NCBI RefSeq assembly: GCF_003627075.1
Contig: NZ_CP032630.1
Span: 434,001-498,000, forward strand
DNA from: Protaetiibacter intestinalis
GTDB lineage: Bacteria; Actinomycetota; Actinomycetes; Actinomycetales; Microbacteriaceae
Reading direction: 5' to 3'
DNA length: 64,000 bases
Shown here: in pieces, positions 24,398 through 32,859 of the stretch
Layout of the letters: every line of letters begins with the position of its first letter
How positions within the stretch are numbered: the first letter of the stretch is position 1
Program-made: the position numbers and the translations under genes
The notes under the pieces: generated by a model
Seen by the model: the letters and a program-made list of their open reading frames with translations, nothing else
Database searches by the model: none
Told to the model about the DNA's origin: nothing

Positions 24398-27370
24398 ATG
24401 ACCAAGGCGCCGCCTTCTGATGCGAAGGCTCTTTTTTCTTCATCCGCCCTGTGGCGACATCAGCAAGACGCGGCCTTGAGCGTCGAGTCCTTTCTCACGA
24501 ACCCCCACTCCCCGAGCTTCGTGGTGTCGATGCCGACCGGGAGCGGAAAGAGCGGTGTCATCGCTGTGGTCGCCCAAGCCATCGCGACAAAGGCAGACGT
24601 CCTGCTCTTGACCCCTTGGGCGGCCCTCGTCAGTCAGTTGCAGGATGACGTTGCAGAGCGGTTCTGGCGTCACAGTGGGTTCGAGGTCACTGGCATGCTC
24701 CGGCCAGTTCGCATCTCCCCGTCGAATGTTGAGCGCCACCTGGAGTCTGCAGAAGGTCCGACCATATGGATATCCACTTTCGCCGGATTTCATGGACTTA
24801 CCGACGAGTCGAAGTCTGTCTTGGCGGCTCGCCTCGGGGCTGTGCTCATCGACGAAGGTCACTATGAGCCCGCAAAGTCCTGGGCGAAGTCGGTCCGAAG
24901 CCTACAGCGCCCCATAGTGCTTTTCACGGCAACCCCGTTTCGAAACGACTACAAGTACTTCGCGGTCGAACCTGGCAACAGCCACCACTACTCCTTGGCC
25001 CAAGCGATCGACGACGCGATCCTACGAACACCTATCTTCGATCAGATCGGCACCGACGACCTCGGCGGCTTCGTCGACGGGCTGATTCAGTTCGCCTCAG
25101 GCCGACTCGAGCCAGATGATCGCATCATTGTCCGATGCGCCACGGCGGCGGAGATCCGTTCCGTTGTCAGCACACTCAATCAGCGGGGCGAAACTGCGAT
25201 CGGAGTCCATGAACGCTTCGGCACCAAAGAAGCACCGCTCGGCCTCCTCAACCGAGTGCCTCGTGAACATGGTGCTCGCTACTGGGTTCATCAGTTCAAA
25301 CTCATCGAAGGCATTGACGATCCGCGCTTCAGATGTCTTGCTTTCTACAGTCCCCTCAAGAACGGTCGGTCGTTCGTCCAACAGGTCGGACGAGTCCTCC
25401 GCGGACGCAAGTACTCTCCAAACGCATGGGTGCTTGGACCCGATGTTGAGCACATGCGCCAAGACTGGACGTCCTTCTTGGACTTCGATCTCGCGAACGA
25501 CGCATCGCAACAAGTCCTGCCGTCGTTCCTCGATGCATTGCCGAATGCCAGCTACATCGGCGGATCCTTCCGGCGACCGATCGGTTCCGAACCACTTGAA
25601 GCCGCGGACCTGAGCTTGCCTAAGGCTGTGACCGTCATGCTGGCACCCGACGGAGTCGACGTGGAGACGATGACACTTGCGTTGATCCGAGAGGCGCTGG
25701 AGGAGCAAGACTGTTTTCTCGTCAGCGAACCCGTCAGGGTTCAGGGGGCCGACTTCGAAGGTTCATCGTTCACAGCCTTCGTTCATATGTCAGCTCACCC
25801 ATCTCCCTTTCTTCGACGCCAACTCTTTCTCAACGTCGAGCTCGGCGTAACAACTGTCACCATTCGCGGTACCCGGGTCTATCTTCAAAGTTCCGTTCGA
25901 CTGCCGCTCGAAGATCAGGGGTACCGCTACGAACACATCGGCCAAATGAAGCTGGCGTTCCCGGGCCAAGGCAACTTCCAGCAAGTCACGCTCGCCAACA
26001 CCGACATGTCCGTCACGGCGGAGCGCACGCGGACCCAGGCCGCCGCGTCGTTGTCACTGCTCGCGCCCGATCTCGGCGACTACATGAAGGCACCATCGAC
26101 GATCGTCGGCATGGCCGAGAGCGTCGATATCTACGGCTCCTCCTCCAAGCAAAGTCGCTATGTCGGTTTCGGGAAGGCCCGGGTGCGCGAAAGCGGTCGG
26201 ATGACAGTTGAGCGATATCTGTCGTGGCTGGCAGTCGTGGATGGCGCTCTGTCGAGTCACTCGGCAGAGCCCGCGTTCTTCTCGCGCTACGCCCAGGAAG
26301 TCGAGTGCGCGGACCCCGACGCAAGGAACGTATTGATAAGCCTTGATCCTGAGGTGATGTCGCAGTTCGCAGCCGACAACGGAGCCGGTCAGTTGCAGAT
26401 CGCAGAGCAGTGCGTTGACGTCGTAGATGGCATGTTGCAGCTCGAAGTGGCCGGGCTGCCCGACCCACTCGCTGCTGAACTTCGATGGGCGGACGGGCGA
26501 TTCTGGTTCGATTGCGTGGGTATTGACGAAAGGTTCAGGTCCGCCACCGACCCTCGATTGTTCTCGGACTTGATCACGCAGGAGCAAGCGTTCAGCGTTC
26601 TAGTTGAGGACAAGAAGAGCCCTGGGGAGATTAGCTACTACTCAGACCGGCGGTTCGTCGTACCTCGTGCGGATCTCTCGGCTGGCCCCGAAGCGGGTAT
26701 CGCCCTCAAGGATCTGTTGCGCGCAGAGGTTCCTGCAGGCGTTACGAGCGAAAAGGGCGGCACAGTCCCAGGGCTTGATGGATGGGAGACCGACAGCCTG
26801 TTCGACTTGATCTGCAAACAGGTGGATGGCGGCGATCTCTTCGGCGTGCGCCTACCTGATGACGTGCTTCTTGTCTGCGACGACTCGACAAACAGTGAAA
26901 CCGCGGACTTCTACCTAGTCGACTCAACGAGCAAGAGGTTGGCCGCAATCCATGCGAAGGCTAAGTCCGGAGTGCCAGGCTTCGGCGCTTCCGGTCTGCA
27001 CGAGGTTGTGGCCCAAGCACAGAAGAATCTTCGACGCATGGTGCCGGGCGGTGGTGGTGTTGATCGCCACGAGACGGCCGTGCGCTGGACAACAGATTGG
27101 CGACTGAATGGCGACACACAAGTCGTACGACGCGTTAGGAGTGAGCACACACCCGAGGAGGCCGCCGATCTGCTCGTGGCCGCCCTGCGAGACCCCGGGT
27201 ACTCTCGGGAAGTTTGGATCGTGGTATCCGGAATCCTGAGCAAACAGAAGCTGTTGGATGGCACCAACGCAAAGGAGTTGCCGGCGCTGCAGGCTCTGTA
27301 CCTGATTCAATCTGCGTGGGCGTCGGCGGGCTCGATCGGCGCGAGACTCTCAATCATCTGCAACGACTGA
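24398..27370 (+). CDS. SF2 DEAD/DEAH-box helicase with nuclease-like C-terminus
   Basis: 990 aa. N-terminal helicase: Walker A MPTGSGKS at residues 45-52, motif II LIDEGH near 150 (DEGH variant), motif III FTATPF near 177, and motif VI-like QQVGRVLRG near 330. A middle region of ~400 residues has no motif I recognise. Near residues 832-855, SETADFYLVD followed by IHAKAK resembles the E...D...(x)AK core of a PD-(D/E)XK fold seen at the C-terminus of some defence helicases. A helicase-nuclease acting on invading DNA is my inference. It converges on the ubiquitin-like operon. Lower GC and codon use differ from the left flank, which suggests transfer. Confidence 0.85.
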   Translation: MTKAPPSDAKALFSSSALWRHQQDAALSVESFLTNPHSPSFVVSMPTGSGKSGVIAVVAQAIATKADVLLLTPWAALVSQLQDDVAERFWRHSGFEVTGMLRPVRISPSNVERHLESAEGPTIWISTFAGFHGLTDESKSVLAARLGAVLIDEGHYEPAKSWAKSVRSLQRPIVLFTATPFRNDYKYFAVEPGNSHHYSLAQAIDDAILRTPIFDQIGTDDLGGFVDGLIQFASGRLEPDDRIIVRCATAAEIRSVVSTLNQRGETAIGVHERFGTKEAPLGLLNRVPREHGARYWVHQFKLIEGIDDPRFRCLAFYSPLKNGRSFVQQVGRVLRGRKYSPNAWVLGPDVEHMRQDWTSFLDFDLANDASQQVLPSFLDALPNASYIGGSFRRPIGSEPLEAADLSLPKAVTVMLAPDGVDVETMTLALIREALEEQDCFLVSEPVRVQGADFEGSSFTAFVHMSAHPSPFLRRQLFLNVELGVTTVTIRGTRVYLQSSVRLPLEDQGYRYEHIGQMKLAFPGQGNFQQVTLANTDMSVTAERTRTQAAASLSLLAPDLGDYMKAPSTIVGMAESVDIYGSSSKQSRYVGFGKARVRESGRMTVERYLSWLAVVDGALSSHSAEPAFFSRYAQEVECADPDARNVLISLDPEVMSQFAADNGAGQLQIAEQCVDVVDGMLQLEVAGLPDPLAAELRWADGRFWFDCVGIDERFRSATDPRLFSDLITQEQAFSVLVEDKKSPGEISYYSDRRFVVPRADLSAGPEAGIALKDLLRAEVPAGVTSEKGGTVPGLDGWETDSLFDLICKQVDGGDLFGVRLPDDVLLVCDDSTNSETADFYLVDSTSKRLAAIHAKAKSGVPGFGASGLHEVVAQAQKNLRRMVPGGGGVDRHETAVRWTTDWRLNGDTQVVRRVRSEHTPEEAADLLVAALRDPGYSREVWIVVSGILSKQKLLDGTNAKELPALQALYLIQSAWASAGSIGARLSIICND

Positions 27371-27433
27371 GGAGGCCCCGACATACGAGCCCCGAGCGCT
27401 GAGCGCGCGAGGTTTGCTTGCACGCCCGTCGGG

Positions 27434-28114
27434 CTAGAAGTCCATCGCAGCAAGCTCGTTGACCACGGCGGCGCTTGTAACCGACATGCCGACCCACCCC
27501 GCGACAGCCGCGAACCAGAAGGGGCCAGGGCCTGCCAGATCTTCGTTCAAGTCGCGCACAAGCCAACTGCTTCCGCTTCTGGCCGCGAATCGGCGGCCGC
27601 CAACTCGAAACGCAATCGAGACGACGAGATTCCGTATCGCCCTACGGCGGTTGCCTCGGTCGGCTACGTGAAACCGGAACGCGATACCGAACATCAGGCG
27701 CGCGAGCGCGACGACAATGACGCAGAGCAACACCCCGCTAAGGAGCCAGAGAATCTGACTCCGAGGGCTGTCCGCGCGCAAGTCCGCCTGCACCGCAAGT
27801 GTTCCGAGGGCCCCCACGACAGCCACGACGAAGGTTCCGAGTCCTCCGCGAACCAGACCTCCCAGCTTGGAAAGCTCCCGAGCGAGTACCGATCTCGGTA
27901 CGTAGTCCTCGGGCCTCAATACCGAGCCAACCGCCAACAACCCGATCCCAGCGATGGCGCTCAGCGCGATTAGGGACACCACGGTCCACGTAGCAAACTG
28001 GGTGATCAGTCCGGCACAGTAGGTGATCGCAACGCACGCGATCCAGATGAAGAGCGGGGACGCGAACAGCATCGCACGGCGGCGAGGGGACGACGTCGAA
28101 GGCGCCCGACTCAT
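27434..28114 (-). CDS. Four-TM membrane protein of the ubiquitin-like operon
   Basis: 226 aa from ATG 28114, which overlaps the JAB-E1 stop (ATGA). Basic Ser/Arg-rich N-terminus, then hydrophobic segments at about 16-35, 40-62, 95-115 and 130-155. The long cytoplasmic tail has SWLVRDLNEDLAGPGPFWF and a last hydrophobic stretch (FWFAAVAGWVGMSV). I do not recognise the family. Its position as the last coupled gene of the operon suggests it is the membrane effector or a conjugation target or anchor. No catalytic motif is visible. Confidence 0.7.
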   Translation of the reverse strand: MSRAPSTSSPRRRAMLFASPLFIWIACVAITYCAGLITQFATWTVVSLIALSAIAGIGLLAVGSVLRPEDYVPRSVLARELSKLGGLVRGGLGTFVVAVVGALGTLAVQADLRADSPRSQILWLLSGVLLCVIVVALARLMFGIAFRFHVADRGNRRRAIRNLVVSIAFRVGGRRFAARSGSSWLVRDLNEDLAGPGPFWFAAVAGWVGMSVTSAAVVNELAAMDF

Positions 28115-29574
28115 GCTCCGGGTCTCCGCTGCATGAGCGTCCTGAGCCGCTCGCGGAGCCTTCGCCACGACTCCGGCCTAGCGCGACGCGCAGAAACGCG
28201 ACGCGTTGTTGGGATCGTCAAGGGAAGGCGTCGGTCTCCGTCAGCGACTCCGTTCTCGTAACTGCAGAAGAGTCCGGAGTGGGCATCGACGTGTTCGAGG
28301 TGGTGCGGAGCAAGCATGTATCGCAGGGGACCCGGAACCCCCATTCCCGCAGGGGAGGCTACCAAGCTGACGAACTGGGCGAGTTGGCCGGCGCTCACGG
28401 ATGCCGCAAGGAGGGCGACGTTGGGGCTCCCTGTCATGGGTTCGAGCCCCGCTCGTTCGATGTAGCTAGGGTCGTCAAGCAACCCGTTTCGGTCGAGCGT
28501 GAGTTCGTTCACGCGCAACTGGCCGTTGCACTGCAGGCACGGCCTGCCGGGCACCAGGGTGTGGACGCGCCACGTACCACCGCGCATCTCGCCGTTCGGG
28601 AAGGAGTCGAGGGCGATGCCTCCATCAATAACTGGGATGAGGTCGGCGTAGGCAATCGCGTTCAATACTGCGCGGGGCCAGGGGCGATCCACGCAGGAAA
28701 AGATGACGTCGTAGTCCAGCGCCGCCGCCAGGCCATCGTGCTCGGTGATGCTCATGTCGTGCGCTTCGACTTCGAAGTTGTCTGCGGTTGCCGCGCTGAG
28801 CGCGAGACGTGCCGCCACTTCGGTCTTGCGCCTTCGCGCCTGGGCGTCTGCTCGAGTGGCACCGACCATTCGATCGAGGTTCAACTCTTCGACGGTGTCG
28901 ATGTCCATTACGCCGAGACGTTCGATCCCCGTAGCTGCTATCCGCACGGCGATATCGAGCCCGACGCTGCCGACGCCCACCACGAGGACTCGAAGGCGGG
29001 TGATACTCGCCTGGCGAGCTGGACCCCATGCTGAGACCGTCCGTCGCTGTGAGGCCGTCGCGGCCGGACGGGGCCTGAGCTGGTCGTTCCAGGTGACCGC
29101 CAGTTGGGGCCCCACAACCCTTACCGATTCGCCGAAGAGCGGGGCAGACGCGCCATTCCACACTCGCGCAGACCATGATGGACCGGCAGTACCAAGGGTC
29201 ATGCCGACGAGCGGTTCGCCCGTCACCGCTCGCGCGACGCGTTCGTACTCAGACTCGGTGTTCCGATCAGGGCCGCTGAGGCCCTGCCATTGCGAGGCCC
29301 CCGGATGTGAGTGCAGAAGAACTATGCCCTCCCCACGGTCCGCTGCCTCGGTCGCGGCACGAAGCACGTAGGCGCCAGTGAACGAAGCGTTGCCGTGGAC
29401 GTACCGCTCGCCTTCGCGCGGGAGGATGACCCGTCGCACGAGGGCCGTCTGTCGCGCCGCTCCAGTCGACCAGACGTAGGTCGCGATGCAGACGTCTTCA
29501 TCGCCGTCGTCGCGCGTCAGGTGGCGCGCGAGTTCTCGTTCAACGTCACTGGGAATAGCAACTGAGAACCTCAT
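28111..29574 (-). CDS. JAB deubiquitinase-like / ThiF E1-like fusion protein
   Basis: 487 aa from ATG 29574, overlapping the E2 stop (ATGA). N-terminal JAB/JAMM peptidase domain (1-140): metal-binding H88-S-H90-P followed by S100-G-P-D103. C-terminal ThiF/E1 domain (about 190-420): nucleotide-binding G200-V-G-S-V-G205, MDIDTVEELNLDR, Lys250 after a run of Arg, candidate catalytic Cys294 in SCVDRPWPR, and a C346-L-Q-C349 pair that could bind metal. E1 would adenylate the Ubl C-terminus and JAB would trim or remove it. E1-JAB fusions are known from prokaryotic Ubl operons. It is the third gene of four. Confidence 0.9.
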   Translation of the reverse strand: MRFSVAIPSDVERELARHLTRDDGDEDVCIATYVWSTGAARQTALVRRVILPREGERYVHGNASFTGAYVLRAATEAADRGEGIVLLHSHPGASQWQGLSGPDRNTESEYERVARAVTGEPLVGMTLGTAGPSWSARVWNGASAPLFGESVRVVGPQLAVTWNDQLRPRPAATASQRRTVSAWGPARQASITRLRVLVVGVGSVGLDIAVRIAATGIERLGVMDIDTVEELNLDRMVGATRADAQARRRKTEVAARLALSAATADNFEVEAHDMSITEHDGLAAALDYDVIFSCVDRPWPRAVLNAIAYADLIPVIDGGIALDSFPNGEMRGGTWRVHTLVPGRPCLQCNGQLRVNELTLDRNGLLDDPSYIERAGLEPMTGSPNVALLAASVSAGQLAQFVSLVASPAGMGVPGPLRYMLAPHHLEHVDAHSGLFCSYENGVADGDRRLPLTIPTTRRVSARRARPESWRRLRERLRTLMQRRPGA

Positions 29575-29936
29575 CCGATGGCCCCCGACACGAGGCCCCG
29601 GACATGAGCGAGCCAGTTCAGCGCCGGCGGGCGATCCATCGACCATGCTCCGATGTCGCGCGAGTGGCGCAGCCATCCCGGAAGGCAGTCGACGTTGTCG
29701 GTGTTCGTCGACTCGAATCTGACTTCTTCCGGAAAATGAACCCAATGCGGCGGCAATGCGGGCCAGCCGCCGAGCTCGTTGATGCTCACCGCCGTGCCGA
29801 CCGCCGTGCCGACGCGCGCCCCCGCGACTGCCTCGATGCCGTAGACAACGGCGGGGCCGTCGACGCGCGCCTCGATCCCTTGCTCGGCGAGGTCCGCGAT
29901 GAACGCCGAAGCTCCCGCGTCCTCCGCCGCTCCCAT
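29571..29936 (-). CDS. E2-like (Prok-E2 / RWD superfamily) conjugating protein
   Basis: 121 aa, with ATGA overlaps on both sides. N-terminal beta-rich part with VDGPAVVYGIEAVAG and SINELGGWPALPPHWVHFP, then the only cysteine, Cys84, in NVDCLPGWLRHSRD, and a C-terminal W-x-x-D-R-P-x-A-x-N-W-L-A-H-V-R signature. This ending matches my recollection of the Prok-E2_E family of bacterial E2-like proteins that lack the classical E2 His. Cys84 would be the thioester site. It sits between the Ubl gene and the E1 gene. The family assignment is by pattern and position, so moderate confidence. Confidence 0.75.
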   Translation of the reverse strand: MGAAEDAGASAFIADLAEQGIEARVDGPAVVYGIEAVAGARVGTAVGTAVSINELGGWPALPPHWVHFPEEVRFESTNTDNVDCLPGWLRHSRDIGAWSMDRPPALNWLAHVRGLVSGAIG

Positions 29937-30409
29937 CAGGCGACCGGGCTGCTCTGTTTGAGGGAGACGAACACGTCGCCTTCATGGATCTTTACGATCG
30001 CGCGATCTTTGAACACCTTCGGCTCATGGCCGTCCTTGACCCTGGCGATGTCGTAGGCCGCCGGGTCGAGGCCCGCGAGTCGGAGGAGCGAGGCGGCTTC
30101 CTGATCGTCGTCGCGCGTCGAGTGCTGCACGCCGTCGATCGTGAAATGCAGCGTCACCCGCTGCTTGACCGATACGAAGGCATCCCCGTCCTTGAGGTCG
30201 ATGACCTTGCCGTCACCGAACTCCTTGGGCTCGCCGCCCGGAACGAGGCGCGCCAGGTTGTACTGGTCGGGATCGCGGCCGGCGAGCCGGAGAAGGCTGG
30301 CCGATTCCTGGTCGTCATCGCGGGTGGTGAAAGTCTCGCCGTCGATGGAGATGGAGATCTTCTTCCGTCGCGAGTCCTTCGCAGTCTCGCTGTCCTGGCT
30401 CAAAGTCAT
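29936..30409 (-). CDS. Tandem ubiquitin-like (multiubiquitin) protein
   Basis: 157 aa from ATG 30409; an upstream in-frame start at 30463 would lie inside an operator and is unlikely. Two beta-grasp repeats: residues 17-83 (KKISISIDGETFTTRDDDQ ... DGDAFVSVKQ) and 84-152 (VTLHFTIDGVQHSTRDDDQ ... EGDVFVSLKQ). Both have the ID-G-x3-T-RDDDQExASLLRLAG core and the F-V-S-x-K-Q end. The C-terminus is KQSSPVA with no Gly-Gly, unusual for a conjugated Ubl. First gene of the operon, under two TTGCGATTTTCGCAA operators. Confidence 0.88.
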   Translation of the reverse strand: MTLSQDSETAKDSRRKKISISIDGETFTTRDDDQESASLLRLAGRDPDQYNLARLVPGGEPKEFGDGKVIDLKDGDAFVSVKQRVTLHFTIDGVQHSTRDDDQEAASLLRLAGLDPAAYDIARVKDGHEPKVFKDRAIVKIHEGDVFVSLKQSSPVA

Positions 30410-30448
30410 CAGTGCTGCTACCTCTCGGCGTGCCGGGCCACCCCGGGA

Positions 30449-30463
30449 TTGCGATTTTCGCAA
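30449..30463. promoter_or_regulatory. Operator copy 1, TTGCGATTTTCGCAA
   Basis: Perfect dyad TTGCGA-TTT-TCGCAA between the PIN stop and the Ubl start. It lies just downstream of the predicted -10 (TAGCGT on the minus strand). Confidence 0.8.
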
Positions 30464-30485
30464 CCACTCACACGCTACAAGGACC

Positions 30486-30500
30486 TTGCGATTTTCGCAA
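30486..30500. promoter_or_regulatory. Operator copy 2, TTGCGATTTTCGCAA, overlapping the -35
   Basis: Identical to copy 1, 37 bp away, and abutting the PIN stop codon. On the minus strand its TTGCGA half sits 17 bp before TAGCGT, so it would overlap the -35 of the Ubl operon promoter. Confidence 0.8.
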
Positions 30501-31031
30501 CTAACCGAGATCGCGAGGGAACGCAGGCGGCCTGCGCAGCGTGCGCTGCTTGGCCGCCATCTCCTCGCAGATGTCGAAACCCTCGCTAGCTGAGAGCGAG
30601 TTCCAGGCCACGAGCGACTCGATCACGTCTCGCGTGTCCAGAACAGGGACGTCAAATCCATCGAAGATCCGGTGAGCGTCGAAATCGTCGGTGAGGAAGG
30701 CTGCGCCCTTGAACTCAGCTCGGTTCAGCACGACGAACGTCTCGCTCTCACCTAGGTGCTGCAGAGGCTTCGTGGGGTCGCCAAACATGTGAAGGGTCCG
30801 GAAACGCTCGATGCGCGCGATCTCGCCGCGTTTCGTGGCGGATACTGCCGCACCGAACCAGTCCTCAGACACAACAAGCTCGAGATCCTGGTGGATCGCA
30901 ACTCCACGCTTCACCTCACCCTCGACGCTTTGCACCCAGCGCCCGCGATCACCGAGGAACTCACGCAGGAGCGGCATGCGCCGCACCGCCGCGAAGTTGC
31001 AGAGGACAGTCGTATCCGGAAACAGGAACAT
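30501..31031 (-). CDS. PIN domain protein paired with XRE-ImmA
   Basis: 176 aa from ATG 31031; a TTG at 31040 is possible. First acidic residue in FPDTTVLCNF near residue 5, then ESETFVVL near 97, and the distal pair AFLTDDFDAHRIF near 115: the PIN nuclease acidic set. It lies 30 bp downstream of the XRE-ImmA gene on the same strand. XRE-ImmA/PIN pairs are known as toxin-antitoxin-like or regulatory modules beside defence genes. RNA cleavage is predicted from the fold only. Confidence 0.78.
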   Translation of the reverse strand: MFLFPDTTVLCNFAAVRRMPLLREFLGDRGRWVQSVEGEVKRGVAIHQDLELVVSEDWFGAAVSATKRGEIARIERFRTLHMFGDPTKPLQHLGESETFVVLNRAEFKGAAFLTDDFDAHRIFDGFDVPVLDTRDVIESLVAWNSLSASEGFDICEEMAAKQRTLRRPPAFPRDLG

Positions 31032-31061
31032 GAGTCGCAACGCTCGGGTAGCGGGTACGGG

Positions 31062-32234
31062 TTACGGGGCGTAGATGTCCTCATCCTCCGACGGCAAGTC
31101 CAGGTCGATGCCCGGTTGCGCGAGATAGAGGTCGAGGTCGTCGTTCAAGAGTTCCCGCCATGCCCATTCGGGTTGCCCCGTGAGCTCCACGAGTGGCTTC
31201 GAAGTGATCCGACCTTCTCGGTATGCCGTAAGGAAGTCAGCCACCATGTGGGTCGGCGCCCAAGCAGCTTGGGCGGCAGCTATCTCCTGCGCTTCGATCT
31301 TGCTCGAGCCAGTGGCGTCGATCGAATCCCGGGTTCGGAAGCGTCGGAAGCGTGCGAATGTCACTTGGTCAAGTAGGCCGAGCTTGTTCAGACGTACAGC
31401 CATCGAGCTCGGAGAGACCTTGAAGCGAAGTATGAGCCGATGAAACAGCTCGACAGTTACCTTCTCGCCGGCGACTTCCTGCTCGATCAAACTCTCTGGC
31501 ATCAGGAAGGCCGCAGCGAATGCGTTTGCTCGCTTCTCCTTGTGAGAGTTGTCGATGCCGGGGCGCAACTCCTCTGCCAGGGCGTAGTCGCGTGCATCGG
31601 CCCAAAGAACGTGGCCGAGTTCGTGCGCCAAGGTGAAGCGGCGTCGCGTCCAGTTCTCGGTAGTGAGTAGAAGAATCAGACGCAGATGGTCGTTTTGGAA
31701 CGACAATCCATCAAAGCCGACCGGCAGCTCGGTGCTGTTCGCGATGTCAACCCCGAATGCTTCCTCAACCGCACTCACGAGTTCGACAGTCGATGTGAGA
31801 AGTACGTCGGGATTGAGTTGCTCGAGTGCCCACTTCGCCATGGCTTCGCCTTCGTCGACGAACCACCCGTTCTGCTTCAACTGCGGAAGAGCCTCTGGCT
31901 CCGGCCTGATCCCCAGCTCGATTAGAACCTCAGCGGCGTTCGCGAAGCGCGAAGCGATCTGCTGGGCTTCATCCTCGTATTCGACCGTTTCAAGGCCGAT
32001 TGCACGCGCGGCGAGACCCAGGCGTTGCCGTTGCGTCCCGGTGGAGAGCCAGTCGACTGTCGTTGAACCAAGGTCGGCGATTACCGCGAGCTCAAAGGCA
32101 CTTAGACGACGCTTCCCGTTCAACGCTTTGGACAGTTGGTCGACCGGCATGCCAATAGCCTCGGCGAACTCTTTGTTCGACATCCCGAGCTTGCTAATCA
32201 CGGCACGGACACGGTCTGCAGTTGCAGAGTCCAT
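31062..32234 (-). CDS. XRE-type HTH fused to ImmA/IrrE metallopeptidase
   Basis: 390 aa from ATG 32234. N-terminal HTH (1-60) with NKEFAEAIGMPVDQLSKALNGKRR. ImmA/IrrE Zn-peptidase with HELGH near residues 200-204 (RRFTLAHELGHVLWAD) and NAFAAAFLMPESLI. The C-terminal tail has a two-Trp segment, QPEWAWRELLNDDLDLYL. Such fusions act as repressors of adjacent defence or toxin genes and are released by proteolysis or a signal. The same palindrome found at its own promoter (32255-32269) is duplicated upstream of the Ubl operon, so I infer it represses both. Confidence 0.92.
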   Translation of the reverse strand: MDSATADRVRAVISKLGMSNKEFAEAIGMPVDQLSKALNGKRRLSAFELAVIADLGSTTVDWLSTGTQRQRLGLAARAIGLETVEYEDEAQQIASRFANAAEVLIELGIRPEPEALPQLKQNGWFVDEGEAMAKWALEQLNPDVLLTSTVELVSAVEEAFGVDIANSTELPVGFDGLSFQNDHLRLILLLTTENWTRRRFTLAHELGHVLWADARDYALAEELRPGIDNSHKEKRANAFAAAFLMPESLIEQEVAGEKVTVELFHRLILRFKVSPSSMAVRLNKLGLLDQVTFARFRRFRTRDSIDATGSSKIEAQEIAAAQAAWAPTHMVADFLTAYREGRITSKPLVELTGQPEWAWRELLNDDLDLYLAQPGIDLDLPSEDEDIYAP

Positions 32235-32254
32235 GGGGGTGATGCTAGTGGAGA

Positions 32255-32269
32255 GTGCGATTATCGCAA
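32255..32269. promoter_or_regulatory. Operator copy 3 at the XRE-ImmA promoter
   Basis: GTGCGATTATCGCAA is a dyad matching the Ubl-operon operators at 13 of 15 positions, with an imperfect outer base pair. On the minus strand TTGCGA is followed 16 bp later by TAGCAT, a -35/-10 layout like that of the Ubl operon. The rest of the gap to 32526 shows no ORF of note. Confidence 0.7.
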
Positions 32270-32526
32270 TGGGTATTCGCTGAATGCGGCGTGTCGCTTC
32301 CCCCCATTGCACAGCACATGGCAGGCACGCTGCGACCAACGAGAGTTCTCGAACTCCGAAACCTGTTCAACGGCGCACACGGTGCTCACCCTCCCCGAGC
32401 GATCACCCGATAATGCAATCCCGGGACGCGGAGGCCAGACGAGTTGATCAGGTGGCGGGAGTCCTCGGAACACGGCTTCAGCGATCAGATTCGCACCAGT
32501 CCCGAGAGCCCCCGCACAGAACCGTC

Positions 32527-32859
32527 CTAGTTGGGCAGCGGCACGAGGACCCAAGGCGACTCGTCGGTCGCTTCCGTAACGCGCTGGTGTGGGACCACCA
32601 CGACCGGCCCGTAGATCTCGCCCGCGCCGTCGAGGTAGATCGCTGACGCGTACGGGTTGAGTCGCATGCCCTTCACGTAAGGGCCGGCGTTGTGCACGTA
32701 GGCGTCCGCGGAGGGAAGGAACCCGGAGATGCGCTCGATCCCTCCCCCGATCGCTTCGCGGATCTGCTGCGCCTTGTCGCGCCAGTCGCCCTCCAGGTGC
32801 AGTTCGGTGATGGTGCCGTCCACGTCGATACGGAACGCGAGGGTGGTGAGGTTTGCCAT
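32527..32859 (-). CDS. DUF3846-like small protein
   Basis: 110 aa from ATG 32859 (MANLTTLAFRIDVDG). The stretch AIGGGIERISGFLPSADAYVHN, then GMRLNPYASAIYLDG and EIYGPVVVVPHQR fits the layout of phage/plasmid DUF3846 proteins (G-G-x-I-E ... LN-x-x-A ... I-x-G-x-V-V-V). Function unknown; such proteins are common in mobile elements. It is divergent from the PIN-like gene at 33239 with 379 bp between, in which only promoter-type sequence is visible. Confidence 0.6.
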   Translation of the reverse strand: MANLTTLAFRIDVDGTITELHLEGDWRDKAQQIREAIGGGIERISGFLPSADAYVHNAGPYVKGMRLNPYASAIYLDGAGEIYGPVVVVPHQRVTEATDESPWVLVPLPN

